From contig JAVJSN010000002.1 in NCBI GenBank assembly GCA_040219355.1, forward strand, positions 1 through 64,000: DNA of 64,000 bases, in the 5' to 3' direction. Below are positions 18,829 to 28,219 of the stretch, in pieces. Position 1 is the first letter of the stretch; the number at the start of each line of letters is the position of its first letter. The notes beneath the pieces are model-generated. The model was not told where the DNA came from. It ran no database searches and saw only the letters and a list, made by a program, of their open reading frames with translations. The DNA comes from MH13 sp040219355. Lineage in GTDB: Bacteria > Pseudomonadota > Alphaproteobacteria > Rhizobiales > MH13. The translations under genes and the position numbers were made by a program.

Positions 18829-20292
18829 CTAAGTGCCCAACTGCGCATGCCGATAGGGAAGCGTCGACAGATCCGCCGGGCCATAGTCCGGCGTGTCGAC
18901 AATGATGATCTCGGCTGCAAACGGCTCCCACGCGGCGCGAAAATGGGTTTTCGATCGCAGCAGCACAATGTCGAAATCGGCTGGATCAAGACCGAACTGA
19001 GTGAACGGATCGAAATCGATCGCACTTTGGGAAAGGCTTGTAACGCTGATCTTCATGCCATCGACATCCAGCAGAACCGTGTCGCCCAGACGCTCTTCGC
19101 TCCCGGCCCTCATGGTGCCAGTGCCGCGGTAGGTGAAATCTGGTCGGACGTGTTCCACGCGCGCCCTCACCGAGACCGGGTGTCCCGCCAGTGGGCCTGA
19201 GTTGCCGCCTAGGGCCAGGTCGATGAACGCGCTCTCGCCGGCAGACATTGCCTCCACGACCGCGACGGGATCCCAGAAAAATGGTACGGCGACACGCGCC
19301 CATCCAGCTTGCTGCAACAGCGCCTTTAGACCATGCGTGCTGTCGTTGGCTCGGTCCGCATGTTCCAAAAGGACAACGGGGCGTTCTGCGGTCTGCGCAA
19401 TGGCGAGGGCTTTCTCCACCCCGGTGGCGAGATCATAGACGGGCACAGGCGAGGAAAGAACAGCCCGATGGCTGGCAAGCTGCGCTGACAGGCGATCCGC
19501 TAGGCTTTGGGCATCCTCCCGAGAACCGTCCACCACCGCGACCACGCTGGCACCGCAATTGGGCACGTCGGCGTAAGCAAAACCGGCAAACAGAGAGACG
19601 TCTGCATAGGGATCGCCGTCGGTTGAAAGAGTCGCGGCCGTCTCAACCATACCGTTCAGCGGGGTCAAATCGGTCGCTGAAAAGATCGACGGTAAGATGA
19701 GGCCCGGCCGCGCGATGGCCATGGCTGGCTGAATGTCTCCAGCTAGGGTTTTCAGCAGGCATTGGGCCGCGCGCTCACCGGTTGCGCCCATATCGACATG
19801 CGGCGAGTAGCGATAGCCAAACACAGCTGTTGCACCGGCTATGGAGTTGGCATCGAGGTTGCCGTGATAGTCCATAGCGACCATGATCGGCAGGTCTGGT
19901 CCGGCGGCTTGTCGCACGGCGTGCAGGGTGGTCGCGTCGGGATCGAGATCGTTCTGCGTGACCATTGCGCCATGCAGATGCAGAAGCACGCCATCGATGC
20001 TCCCGAGCAGCGCCTTCAACCCATCAACAATCTCCTGACGATAGCCGGCGATGGCGTCTTGATCGGCAAGTCCGGCTGCGCCGCCATCGACATGGATGAT
20101 GGGAACTGCCTCAATGTTTGCCTTGTCCAAAGTCGCCAAAAATCCGCCTGGCACGGTGTTGGAGCCGCGATAGGTTTCCAACAGGTCTGCACCACGAACG
20201 GTCCTTGTCTCGAAAACGTCGCGCATGGTGACGTGGGGCAGGAAGCTTGCGCACTCCATGTGCAGCCCAGCGATCGCGATACGAAACGTCAT
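18829..20292 (-). CDS. MlrC-family metallopeptidase-like protein, divergent copy
   Basis: A 487-residue protein of the MlrC (DUF1485 plus MlrC C-terminal) family, named for the enzyme that cleaves linearised microcystin. Likely metal ligands are MEC (Glu13), MDYHGNLD (Asp141, His143) and SPHVD (His165). The C-terminal glycine-rich motif DNPGGG, present in its neighbour, is replaced here by an EHADRAND segment near 310-317, so substrate handling may differ. It overlaps the upstream MlrC-like gene by 4 bp. With no microcystin-degradation genes around, the substrate is probably another small peptide or amide. Confidence 0.8.
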   Translation of the reverse strand: MTFRIAIAGLHMECASFLPHVTMRDVFETRTVRGADLLETYRGSNTVPGGFLATLDKANIEAVPIIHVDGGAAGLADQDAIAGYRQEIVDGLKALLGSIDGVLLHLHGAMVTQNDLDPDATTLHAVRQAAGPDLPIMVAMDYHGNLDANSIAGATAVFGYRYSPHVDMGATGERAAQCLLKTLAGDIQPAMAIARPGLILPSIFSATDLTPLNGMVETAATLSTDGDPYADVSLFAGFAYADVPNCGASVVAVVDGSREDAQSLADRLSAQLASHRAVLSSPVPVYDLATGVEKALAIAQTAERPVVLLEHADRANDSTHGLKALLQQAGWARVAVPFFWDPVAVVEAMSAGESAFIDLALGGNSGPLAGHPVSVRARVEHVRPDFTYRGTGTMRAGSEERLGDTVLLDVDGMKISVTSLSQSAIDFDPFTQFGLDPADFDIVLLRSKTHFRAAWEPFAAEIIIVDTPDYGPADLSTLPYRHAQLGT

Positions 20293-21836
20293 GGTAGAAG
20301 ATCCAACGCCTCAAGATGGAGGCGCGCCCAGGCCGGTGGATTCCAGACAGTGTCTTGATCCAGAGGGTAGACCGGTCGCGGTAAGCCTTGAAATTGGAAA
20401 TTCGCAAGCACGGGACTTGTCAGCCCTTTGGTGTCAACTTCCAGCACTTGCTCAGCATTGAAGAACTCATCAAACCCCGCTCGAAAATGGCCGCGGCTTT
20501 TGACCACCAATGTCCGATAGTGCGCCGGGTTCAGCCCCAGATGTTCAAAGTATACCGGATCAGCACACTGCTTGCGCTGACTGGCCACCACAATCGTGAT
20601 GCCCCCAATGCGCAGGACCGCGGTTGGTCCCAGATCGACGGCCCGGCCAGCCACAAGACCCCGGCGGCCCACCACTTTGCCATCGCTCAAGGCGACGACC
20701 TCCGCCGGGGCATTGATTGGCACACCAAAAGCATCGGGCCCATCGCGCAGAAACCGCGCGTTGAAGTGCGCACCGATGCCAGCCTCATTGGCTTCTCGCG
20801 CCAGAGCGGCATCGATATAAAGACCGTAGAGCACATCCTTTGCGTTTGCTTCGATCAGGGCCGCCAACAACTCCGTGGTTGTTCCACGTCCACCGCCACC
20901 AGGATTGTCACCGCTGTCCGACAGGATCCAACGCGATCCGTCATCGGCAGTAATGGCCCTTATGGCCTGGTCAATGGGCGTCAGGGCGCGGCGGAAGCGA
21001 TGGCGTTCCGCCCACAAGCGTCCTGCCAGCCGTGCTGCTTCGCGCTCAGCCTCGTCCTGCACGGTCGATGTTACGAGGACGGCCACGCCATTGTCCGGGG
21101 TATCGCTGTAAACAAATCCACCTAAGACCGTTGCATTGGCAAGGTCGCCGGATGGATCGGTGATGCGTGCGGCGTCGGCTACCCGCTCGGCGTAAGCACC
21201 TGGCCCGTTGGTCAGCAACGTCACACTCGGTGGCGTCAAAGGCAGACGTATGAAGGCCATATGGAAGGTTTCGCCTTTGATCATGCGGGCAAGAATGGTG
21301 GCGGCCTCGCGCGCAATGTCTGCCTGGTCGACATGTGGGTTGGTGCGATACCCGATCAAACAGTCGGCAGCCGCGACCATCCTGTCAGATACGTTGGCGT
21401 GAAGATCCAGCGTTGCGACGATGGGAACATCCGGCCCGACATGTTCGCGAACGGTTTGGATCAGGGCACCATCCGGATCAGGGTGCTTGATGCCGACCAT
21501 TGCGCCGTGGCTTGCAATGTAAATGCCATCCACCGGCCCTTGCTCAGTCAGTTCACTCCGGGTCACCGTTAGGACGGTTTCCAAAACCGCATCATCCAAC
21601 GGGCCTCCTGGTTCGGCACCAGCCGCAAGGATGGGTAAAATTTCTGCTGGTAAGTGCTTGTGAATCTCGTCGAGAAACGCAGGGACTTCGGCGGGCTGGT
21701 GAGGGGCTTGGCTGGCAGCATCTGCCAAAATGGCATCACCTTCCAGCCAACAGCGTGCTTCGAAATCGGCGCGCGTCGTTACCGGGGCAAACCGGTTGCT
21801 TTCCAGAGCGAAGCCAAGGACGGCAATCTTAGCCAT
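20289..21836 (-). CDS. MlrC-family metallopeptidase-like protein, canonical copy
   Basis: A 515-residue member of the same family as the next gene. It has the ligand-type segments LESNRF (Glu12), LDLHANVS (Asp144, His146) and NPHVD (His169), and the C-terminal DNPGGGGRGTT motif near 310-320. The start is set at MAKIAV; an upstream start at 21878 is less likely. The gene begins a two-gene run coupled to the divergent copy through ATGA. It sits 189 bp downstream of the apiose operon on the same strand, so read-through is possible, but functionally it fits the amidase region. Confidence 0.82.
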   Translation of the reverse strand: MAKIAVLGFALESNRFAPVTTRADFEARCWLEGDAILADAASQAPHQPAEVPAFLDEIHKHLPAEILPILAAGAEPGGPLDDAVLETVLTVTRSELTEQGPVDGIYIASHGAMVGIKHPDPDGALIQTVREHVGPDVPIVATLDLHANVSDRMVAAADCLIGYRTNPHVDQADIAREAATILARMIKGETFHMAFIRLPLTPPSVTLLTNGPGAYAERVADAARITDPSGDLANATVLGGFVYSDTPDNGVAVLVTSTVQDEAEREAARLAGRLWAERHRFRRALTPIDQAIRAITADDGSRWILSDSGDNPGGGGRGTTTELLAALIEANAKDVLYGLYIDAALAREANEAGIGAHFNARFLRDGPDAFGVPINAPAEVVALSDGKVVGRRGLVAGRAVDLGPTAVLRIGGITIVVASQRKQCADPVYFEHLGLNPAHYRTLVVKSRGHFRAGFDEFFNAEQVLEVDTKGLTSPVLANFQFQGLPRPVYPLDQDTVWNPPAWARLHLEALDLLP

Positions 21837-22025
21837 TTGGATCTCAACGTTTTTGTGGCTGTGGGCCAGCCTAGCCACCTACGCATTAGGGGTCGAGAGC
21901 TCTTTCTGCATTTGCTTGGCGCTTGTGGTTGCCCATTGGAGAGGGACGACACCATCAGGGTAACCTCGTTGATCCCAATGATATCAACGCCGCGTCGCCC
22001 AGTGAGCAAGCTATGACAAGCGCCA

Positions 22026-23396
22026 TCAATGCGCGTCCATCGCGCTTTGATTTCCGTCGCGAATGTCTGAGAAGTATGTGCGTGAGCCCATCTGCCCGCC
22101 CTTAAGAGCAACTTCGAGCGTTGCACCGTCGAACGATTTTGGGTGAGCGCGGTAAAGTCCGGCGCCGGGGGCAGTTGGCATCAAAGCTGTCAGTGCCAAC
22201 ATGTTAAGGCGCTTCAAGGCGTAGCCTGAGCTGTCGCCCCCAGCGATTGCCGCCCGTGTTACGGCGCCCGCCTTGACCAGCTGGGTCAACACATCACCCA
22301 GTGCTTCTCCGATTTGCTGGTTTGCAACTTCGCTGGTTAGGCCGAGCTGCATTGCCGCGCGCTTATGCTTGGCTATAGCGGGATCATCACGGCCACGAGC
22401 GGCGTAAATCAAAGGGGATTTGCCCTCCGACAAAATGGCGAGTGCTGCCTTTTCACTTTGAGCAACTGCCGCTTGCCGCTCAGCTCCCAAGCAGCGTTCG
22501 GTATCAAGCTGTATGCCAACAAAACCGTCGGCCAGTGCTTGATCGATTTGGTCTCGCGTAATTGAGGACAACGATCCGGAAAGCCCCACCATGCTGCTTG
22601 TCCCGCCAGGCGGTTGCCTTTTGGCGCTGCCATCCACGTTCTCACCGTTGCCGGCTCGCCAATACTCTACCAAGGCTTCGGCTACGCCTTGGGAGCCGGC
22701 AATCAAGCTGCCATGTGGCAGGTTGGCAAACAGCTGACCACAACACACCAAATCCGCTTGGCTTGCCGTGTCAATCGAGACCAACCCAATGCCTTGCTCG
22801 CGCAGTGCGGCAAACACTTCCTGGACCCGCGGCAAGTCCGTCAGTGTGATCAACCCGATGGGGTCGTCGGTTTGCCGCGCAATGTGCTTTGCGACATCGG
22901 CTTCATCCATCGGCGTGACGGGGTGATGCGACACGACCGGATGTCGATCGAGACGATAGACTGTTTGATCCGCGCGGGCGAAAAGCGTGCCAAAGCACTG
23001 GTAGCGCCCCATCTTCGGTGATGCGGGGAAGAGGGGGATTGCGCCGTGCCCGAACTGTTTTCTGGCAATCGCCAACGCCTTGCCGATGGAACCGATCTTT
23101 GGCGAGGAATCCAGGGTGGAGCAAATCTTGTAGAGATTTAGCGACGCATTTAGACCCCGCAAGAATGCAAAGGGCGCGGGCAAATTCTGATCCATCCAGT
23201 CTGGACTGTGGGCGCGGCTGGTACCCGCCAGCCCAATGGTGCGCGCGCTTGCAAAGCGCGCCAACTGCTCTGCATCAGGGATATCAAGGAAGAGAGCGCT
23301 TTCAATGCCAGCGAACGCAAACTCTTCCATGACAGCTGCTGAGCCGGTGAAATCATCGCCGTACCAGGCAACCGACAGTGCATTGGGTGGGCTCAT
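22026..23396 (-). CDS. oiaK: 3-oxo-isoapionate kinase (four-carbon acid sugar kinase family)
   Basis: A 456-residue kinase of the DUF1537 family (SBD_N plus NBD_C domains). WYGDDFTGS near residues 11-19 and GGDSSGYAL in the C-terminal domain are family signatures for the acid-binding and ATP-binding halves. In the apiose pathway this family phosphorylates 3-oxo-isoapionate, giving the substrate of the RuBisCO-like enzyme. Its start at MSPPN overlaps the RuBisCO-like gene by 4 bp, which supports that assignment. It is the last gene of the apiose operon. Other family members act on erythronate or threonate, so the exact substrate is inferred from context. Confidence 0.85.
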   Translation of the reverse strand: MSPPNALSVAWYGDDFTGSAAVMEEFAFAGIESALFLDIPDAEQLARFASARTIGLAGTSRAHSPDWMDQNLPAPFAFLRGLNASLNLYKICSTLDSSPKIGSIGKALAIARKQFGHGAIPLFPASPKMGRYQCFGTLFARADQTVYRLDRHPVVSHHPVTPMDEADVAKHIARQTDDPIGLITLTDLPRVQEVFAALREQGIGLVSIDTASQADLVCCGQLFANLPHGSLIAGSQGVAEALVEYWRAGNGENVDGSAKRQPPGGTSSMVGLSGSLSSITRDQIDQALADGFVGIQLDTERCLGAERQAAVAQSEKAALAILSEGKSPLIYAARGRDDPAIAKHKRAAMQLGLTSEVANQQIGEALGDVLTQLVKAGAVTRAAIAGGDSSGYALKRLNMLALTALMPTAPGAGLYRAHPKSFDGATLEVALKGGQMGSRTYFSDIRDGNQSAMDAH

Positions 23397-24658
23397 TGAG
23401 CGTAGGCATCCAAAGCGCGGGCCAAGGCCGGATACTTTTTGGCATACGTGGCCGCTGGAATGCCTTGCTCGGCAGCGTCCCACGCCTCACGCAGGCTACG
23501 CACACCGGCTTCGATGCCATCGGGATGCCCAACGATACCGCCCCCCGCAGCATAAATGAGATCGGTGGTTTGCATGCGTTGGTAGGTCTCGGCGGGCTGA
23601 ATTGCACTTTGGCCGGATGAAAATACAGGCATGGTTAGGCATGCTTTGTCGTCGAACAGGGGCGTCAACAATGACTGCGCCGACTGGATGACGCTGTCGT
23701 CGGGCTCGCAGAACTTGTTGCGTAGACCGTTCACATGAAGGTGGTCGGCACCGGCCAGACGCCAAAACTTTGACCAAGCAACATGCGACCAACCCAGCAT
23801 TGGATGGCGCGACAGGTACCCCCAACCGTTGCGGTGCGCGTGGATCGGCAGTTGGGTATGGCGGCTGAGCGCAATCATACCGCCAAGCCCCACCGAATTG
23901 ACGCTGGCCATGACGCAAGTGCCGCCAAGGTCCCGCACCAGATCGTGACGCGCGCGCATCTCGTCGATCTCACCGGTCAGGTTGAAGGCGTACATCACTT
24001 TCTTGCCGGTCTTATCGGCATGCGCATTGATCACTGCCATCACGGCTTTCACGCGGTCTTCAAACGGACAATAAGGTCCGTCGGTTTGAAGCTCATCATC
24101 CTTGATGAAATCGATGCCAGCTTGCGCCAAGACGGCGACGCGCTCGGCCGTCTCTTGCGGCGAAAACCCGACGCTTGGCTTGATGATTGTGCCAATAAGC
24201 GGGCCTTTGGAGACGCCTGTTAGACGGCGCGTGCCATCAATGCCGAACTGTGGGCCTGGATAGGCATCTGCGAACGCTTGTGGCATGCGAATGTCCATGA
24301 CGCGCAGGCCGGAAAACGGCTTCAACTCAAACAGATTGCCGCTGACGGTGGCCATGAGATTTGGCAGTGACGGGCCGATGTTACCCAGCGGCCAGGACAG
24401 CGTCACATGGGCCCGCTGATAGGTGTCTCCGACCGCCGCTCCGGGCAGAGAAGGCGTATCGACAGTCTCATAAACTTCCAAATGCTCAACACGGGCCGCA
24501 GAGCGGGCTTTCAGCTCTTCGGTCTCGCCTGGAACAGGCAAAAACGTGCCGGAGGATTGCTCGCCCGCCATGGTTTCTGCGGCCTTGCGCGGGTCTATTG
24601 CCGTCTCGATGATATAGTCAGCCTCGATGCGGTCGGTGACGGACATCGATGCGGTCAT
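23393..24658 (-). CDS. RuBisCO-like protein of D-apiose catabolism
   Basis: A 421-residue RuBisCO large-subunit relative. Residues equivalent to active-site positions are retained: Lys160 (TIIKP), the carbamylated-lysine triad in FIKDDE (Lys186, Asp188, Glu189) and HAHRNG (His273, His275). The flexible loop-6 lysine is not evident in the SSGQ region. In known D-apiose pathways two such proteins act on 3-oxo-isoapionate 4-phosphate: OiaX decarboxylates it, and OiaT hydrolyses it to 3-phosphoglycerate and glycolate. No erythrulose-phosphate isomerase gene is present in the window, which leans towards OiaT but does not prove it. It is coupled by 4-bp overlaps to both the dehydrogenase and kinase genes. 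Confidence 0.88.
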   Translation of the reverse strand: MTASMSVTDRIEADYIIETAIDPRKAAETMAGEQSSGTFLPVPGETEELKARSAARVEHLEVYETVDTPSLPGAAVGDTYQRAHVTLSWPLGNIGPSLPNLMATVSGNLFELKPFSGLRVMDIRMPQAFADAYPGPQFGIDGTRRLTGVSKGPLIGTIIKPSVGFSPQETAERVAVLAQAGIDFIKDDELQTDGPYCPFEDRVKAVMAVINAHADKTGKKVMYAFNLTGEIDEMRARHDLVRDLGGTCVMASVNSVGLGGMIALSRHTQLPIHAHRNGWGYLSRHPMLGWSHVAWSKFWRLAGADHLHVNGLRNKFCEPDDSVIQSAQSLLTPLFDDKACLTMPVFSSGQSAIQPAETYQRMQTTDLIYAAGGGIVGHPDGIEAGVRSLREAWDAAEQGIPAATYAKKYPALARALDAYAQ

Positions 24659-25704
24659 GAAAAAGTCTCCTGCCAGTTGGCCGTTGTGATGCTGGTTCCG
24701 GTGTTCGCTGCGTCGTAAGCGGCAAGTGCCAGCGCCAGTGTTTTCAGATTGTCAGCGCCAGAGGGTGCGGGGGCAGCCTGCCCGCGCGCAACGTCGGCGA
24801 CGTGGTTTTGGAAGCGTATGACGCTGTCCTGCACGCCATGCCAGGGGGCAGCGCCCCAGCTTGGAATGGCAGGTGCGGCGTCGATGTCGCGCGCGCCCTC
24901 GCCTGTGTGGAGGGTTAGGCGGTAATCCTGACCCAGCACCAGCGTGCCTTGGTCACCCTCAATGCGTGCCAGTGTTTGGGGAAAAGGGTCGGGATCGAAT
25001 TTGCTGTAAAATGAGCAATCGCAGATGCTGGTCGCGCCGTTGGTATGGGCAAGCATCGCCGTAAAAGCGTCCTCGCCGCGCACAATCGGGTTCAGGCGCT
25101 GCGTGGTGCAGGAGAGCGTCTCCACCTCGCCCAGAAAATGTCTGGCAAGGTCGAAGAGATGAAGCCCCACATCCATAATTGTGAAGCGCTCGACCTCAGC
25201 CAGATACGGCTGGTTGACGTAGTTGTCGTAGCCATGGCGGAACGAAAACTGACCGAAGTGAAGCGCGCCCAGTTCACCGCCGTCGATCATCGCCTTCATG
25301 ATCGTGAAGGCACGCTGCCAGCGGAAATTTTCATGCACAAGGAGCGTGCTTTCGGAGGCTTCGCAGGCTGCGATCATCGCTTTCCCATCGGCGATAGTTT
25401 CGGCAAAAGGCTTCTGGCAGACAATCGTCTTGGCATAGCCAGTCGCCAGCTCAACCAACGCGCGATGGGATCCAACCGTTGTGGCCACATCGACAAAATC
25501 GGGTGCCTCATTGGCCAGCATGTCTTGCGCATCGGTGTAGATGTTTTTGACATCGAAGCGTTCTGCCGTTGCCCGCGCCTTGGCGCCGTCTAGATCGCAG
25601 ACGGCGGTGATCGTCACGCCATCTTGCCGGATCCAGGCATTCATATGATTTTCGGAGAAAAACCCGCAGCCGATCAGCACACCCCGCAGAGGTCCATCAG
25701 ACAT
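24655..25704 (-). CDS. apsD: D-apiose dehydrogenase (Gfo/Idh/MocA family)
   Basis: A 349-residue NAD(P)-dependent sugar dehydrogenase. A Rossmann motif GCGFF (12-16) opens the protein, CQKPF (Lys98) carries the family's catalytic lysine, and DVGLHLFD holds the catalytic His/Asp segment. By family and operon it would oxidise D-apiose to D-apionolactone. The start is the ATG at 25704 behind GGAGGG; it overlaps the lactonase gene by 8 bp and the RuBisCO-like gene by 4 bp. Gfo/Idh/MocA specificity is hard to read from sequence, so the call rests on its neighbours. Confidence 0.83.
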   Translation of the reverse strand: MSDGPLRGVLIGCGFFSENHMNAWIRQDGVTITAVCDLDGAKARATAERFDVKNIYTDAQDMLANEAPDFVDVATTVGSHRALVELATGYAKTIVCQKPFAETIADGKAMIAACEASESTLLVHENFRWQRAFTIMKAMIDGGELGALHFGQFSFRHGYDNYVNQPYLAEVERFTIMDVGLHLFDLARHFLGEVETLSCTTQRLNPIVRGEDAFTAMLAHTNGATSICDCSFYSKFDPDPFPQTLARIEGDQGTLVLGQDYRLTLHTGEGARDIDAAPAIPSWGAAPWHGVQDSVIRFQNHVADVARGQAAPAPSGADNLKTLALALAAYDAANTGTSITTANWQETFS

Positions 25705-27367
25705 CTTGCCCTCCAAGCCCAGGCAGACGCACAGCGCCTTGGCTGTGAAATTCGGCTGATAGTGACCCTTTTGCGGTTGAGAGCGTTACATTGTCTTCGC
25801 CCATTGCAAGGATCGCTTGGGACCCGAGGGTAGCTAAGGCATTAAGCGCCTCGCCGATGGGCAGAAGCGAACCATCATCCTTCATCATACCCAACCGTCC
25901 GGAGGGAGCAGCAAGCGTGATGGCCTCAACGCCAGCCTGCGCAGCCAGCGCAAATACAGCTACGGCATAGGCAGCGGCAAATGGTTCTCTCTGCCGTGGG
26001 TCATCACCTGTCATGGTGATCTTAGCGCGGTTTGGATTCGGGGCCAAAGCCGCTCCATAAGGGTTGGACCGCATGCCGACGGAGACCAGCCCGAGGCGTA
26101 TTGGCAGACCACCGGACAGTGCCTTGGCGGACCTAAAGATGTGCGGCAGAGTTTCCAATGTTTCCCAGACCGACAGATCATCGGCGGCGTGAACGATGGC
26201 AGTGTTACCGAACGTAATGAAGTCGGCCACAGACGTATCGGGCGGGCGACGGTTGAACTCGGTGAAGTGGGTCAACATGCCCACACCGATGCGTGCCTTT
26301 TGGAAGGTCTGGCGAGCAGACTTTGCACAGTCGTCTGGCGATAGCCCATCTGGCCATGGCCCTGAAGGCTGGTAGCTTTTCAGATAGGTTTGCGGCAGCG
26401 CGGTCACGTGGTTGGCGTTCAAGCTGCACCGCCCAAGACAGGCATTAACCGCCTCACACACGTCCGAGGCAGTCTCTCCTTCAGGCACGATGATCTCGAC
26501 ATCAATATCGCGATGCGTTCGCGCGATCTGATGGAGCTTTTCGTCACCCCAGGACTTCACGCCGACAAAACGCAGGACTGGTTTCATCGTCAGAGGCAGC
26601 AACACGCTTGGGTTCGGAAGCCAGTCCGGTTCGAGTGCTAAACAGAGTTGCGGAGCACGACCATGATATTCAGTCATCTGTGGCGGTGTCGCGGCGACGC
26701 TTGGTCTATTGCTTTCCGGCTTGCGGTCGAGATTGATCACAATGCGCTGCGTGACCGTTTCACCCTGCGCAATCGAGTAAGGAAACGGCAGCGATAGCGG
26801 GCGGCAATAGGTTTTGAAGGACGCATCGGACCAGTTGCGCTGATCTTCGATCTCAAAGGTCTCGCCTTCGAAGATGATGCTGACATCTACATTGCCCACC
26901 GTGTGGGCCAGTCCACTAATGTCGATGGCAGGTTGTCCAGGTGCGATATGATCGGGGAACTTCGTTTCGACCACGCGGCCATCACTATGGGTGATGCTCA
27001 ATGCGGTCCCCGGCGTCCCAGCAATGGGGTGAAGCAAGGTGAGCCCAGCCCTATTGGTCTTGATATCTTCCTTGCCGGTTAAAGTCAGATTGACTGAAAC
27101 CACACCCTCTGGCCGGACGTCGAAAATGAGATCTGCCAACAGCTTGCCATCAGCAACTGAAAACACTTCTTCGATACGCACGCGATTAGGTGTTTCATCA
27201 ATTGAGTTGGACAGAACCTTTGGCGGAAAGGTGCCCCAATTGGCGTCGCGTACCGGTGCACTGATCATACGGACCACTTCGGTGCCAGCCACCGTCAATC
27301 GTCGGATCAGGCCTGGTTCGTAGATAAAAGAGATGTCCCGGGTAGAAAGGCGGCGTGGTTCCTGCAT
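25697..27367 (-). CDS. apnL: D-apionolactonase
   Basis: A 556-residue protein. The first 270 residues are beta-rich and contain the RNWSDASFKTYCR segment typical of the family; the C-terminal part resembles a TIM barrel. This matches D-apionolactonase, which opens D-apiono-1,4-lactone to D-apionate. It lies exactly between the dehydrogenase that makes the lactone and the oxidoisomerase that uses the acid, with 6 bp to the upstream gene and an 8-bp overlap with the downstream gene. No signal peptide is present, so it acts in the cytoplasm. Confidence 0.83.
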   Translation of the reverse strand: MQEPRRLSTRDISFIYEPGLIRRLTVAGTEVVRMISAPVRDANWGTFPPKVLSNSIDETPNRVRIEEVFSVADGKLLADLIFDVRPEGVVSVNLTLTGKEDIKTNRAGLTLLHPIAGTPGTALSITHSDGRVVETKFPDHIAPGQPAIDISGLAHTVGNVDVSIIFEGETFEIEDQRNWSDASFKTYCRPLSLPFPYSIAQGETVTQRIVINLDRKPESNRPSVAATPPQMTEYHGRAPQLCLALEPDWLPNPSVLLPLTMKPVLRFVGVKSWGDEKLHQIARTHRDIDVEIIVPEGETASDVCEAVNACLGRCSLNANHVTALPQTYLKSYQPSGPWPDGLSPDDCAKSARQTFQKARIGVGMLTHFTEFNRRPPDTSVADFITFGNTAIVHAADDLSVWETLETLPHIFRSAKALSGGLPIRLGLVSVGMRSNPYGAALAPNPNRAKITMTGDDPRQREPFAAAYAVAVFALAAQAGVEAITLAAPSGRLGMMKDDGSLLPIGEALNALATLGSQAILAMGEDNVTLSTAKGSLSAEFHSQGAVRLPGLGGQDV

Positions 27368-27373
27368 CCGGAC

Positions 27374-28219
27374 TCAGGCGCCCTTACCATACACAATCAG
27401 CTCGGCGGCTTCTTTGACTTTGGCAGGGTTCAGTGCCTCTTCCCAATCCTCACGCACCACCACGCCTTTGGCGAAGCGCATGAGCCGAAGAGCTGCATCC
27501 GAGGGTACTTTTGGCGAGTAACCGAACCACATGGCGATTTCGACGTTCAAATGCCCAATCATGAAATCAAAAGCAGCTTCGCGCGGGATGCCGTATTTTG
27601 ACGCGCACAGATCGACGGCTTCCACCATTGTGTCCACGAAAGGCATTGCCACCATTTCCGATAGGCCGGGTTCCAGAATGGCCAGTTGCTCCACAGTGAC
27701 GCGGTAGCAATTGGTAATCGGCGACCACATGGCTTTGCAGATATCTTCGCCCAGCGTGTAGGCGTCTTCCGGCCCCTTCATCAGGGCACACACGATGGAT
27801 TGGCGGGCAATGCCGCCATGATAATCCCGCCGCGCATCCCACTCGGTTTCATCATTGAAGAGCGGCGGGTGGCAAGGGTGACCGATAACGATCGAAACAT
27901 CGTCGCGCTCGGTTGGTACATCACCGGCATAGGGAGCTGCTGCATCCAGGATGATGAGCAAGGCGCCGGACTTAAGCGAAGGCATGATATCTCGCGACAC
28001 ATTGCCAATGATGTTGTCGGGTAACGCGAGCACGACAACATCAGCACCAGCAATTCCAGTGGCTTGATCAACGGCGTGAATACTCGCCTCGGCGAGCCTA
28101 GCCTTGCCGGCATCCGCAGTTTCAACGGCACGAACATCATAGCCTGCATCGACGAGTTTCTTGGTCACGCGAAGGCCCATTTTGCCTCCAGCTCCCAGAA
28201 GGGCGACGGCCTGTGTCAT
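27374..28219 (-). CDS. apnO: D-apionate oxidoisomerase
   Basis: A 281-residue dehydrogenase with an N-terminal dinucleotide fold (GAGGKMG at 9-15) and an all-helical C-terminal domain of the phosphogluconate-dehydrogenase type. The family member ApnO oxidises D-apionate with migration of a hydroxymethyl group, giving 3-oxo-isoapionate. The segments HPCHPP and WSPITNCYRVT are probably in the active site. It overlaps the permease gene by 4 bp and leads the enzyme part of the operon. Confidence 0.85.
   Translation of the reverse strand: MTQAVALLGAGGKMGLRVTKKLVDAGYDVRAVETADAGKARLAEASIHAVDQATGIAGADVVVLALPDNIIGNVSRDIMPSLKSGALLIILDAAAPYAGDVPTERDDVSIVIGHPCHPPLFNDETEWDARRDYHGGIARQSIVCALMKGPEDAYTLGEDICKAMWSPITNCYRVTVEQLAILEPGLSEMVAMPFVDTMVEAVDLCASKYGIPREAAFDFMIGHLNVEIAMWFGYSPKVPSDAALRLMRFAKGVVVREDWEEALNPAKVKEAAELIVYGKGA

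Noticed and set aside
18829..21836. Microcystin degradation locus
   Set aside because: Only MlrC-family genes occur; mlrA, mlrB and mlrD are absent.
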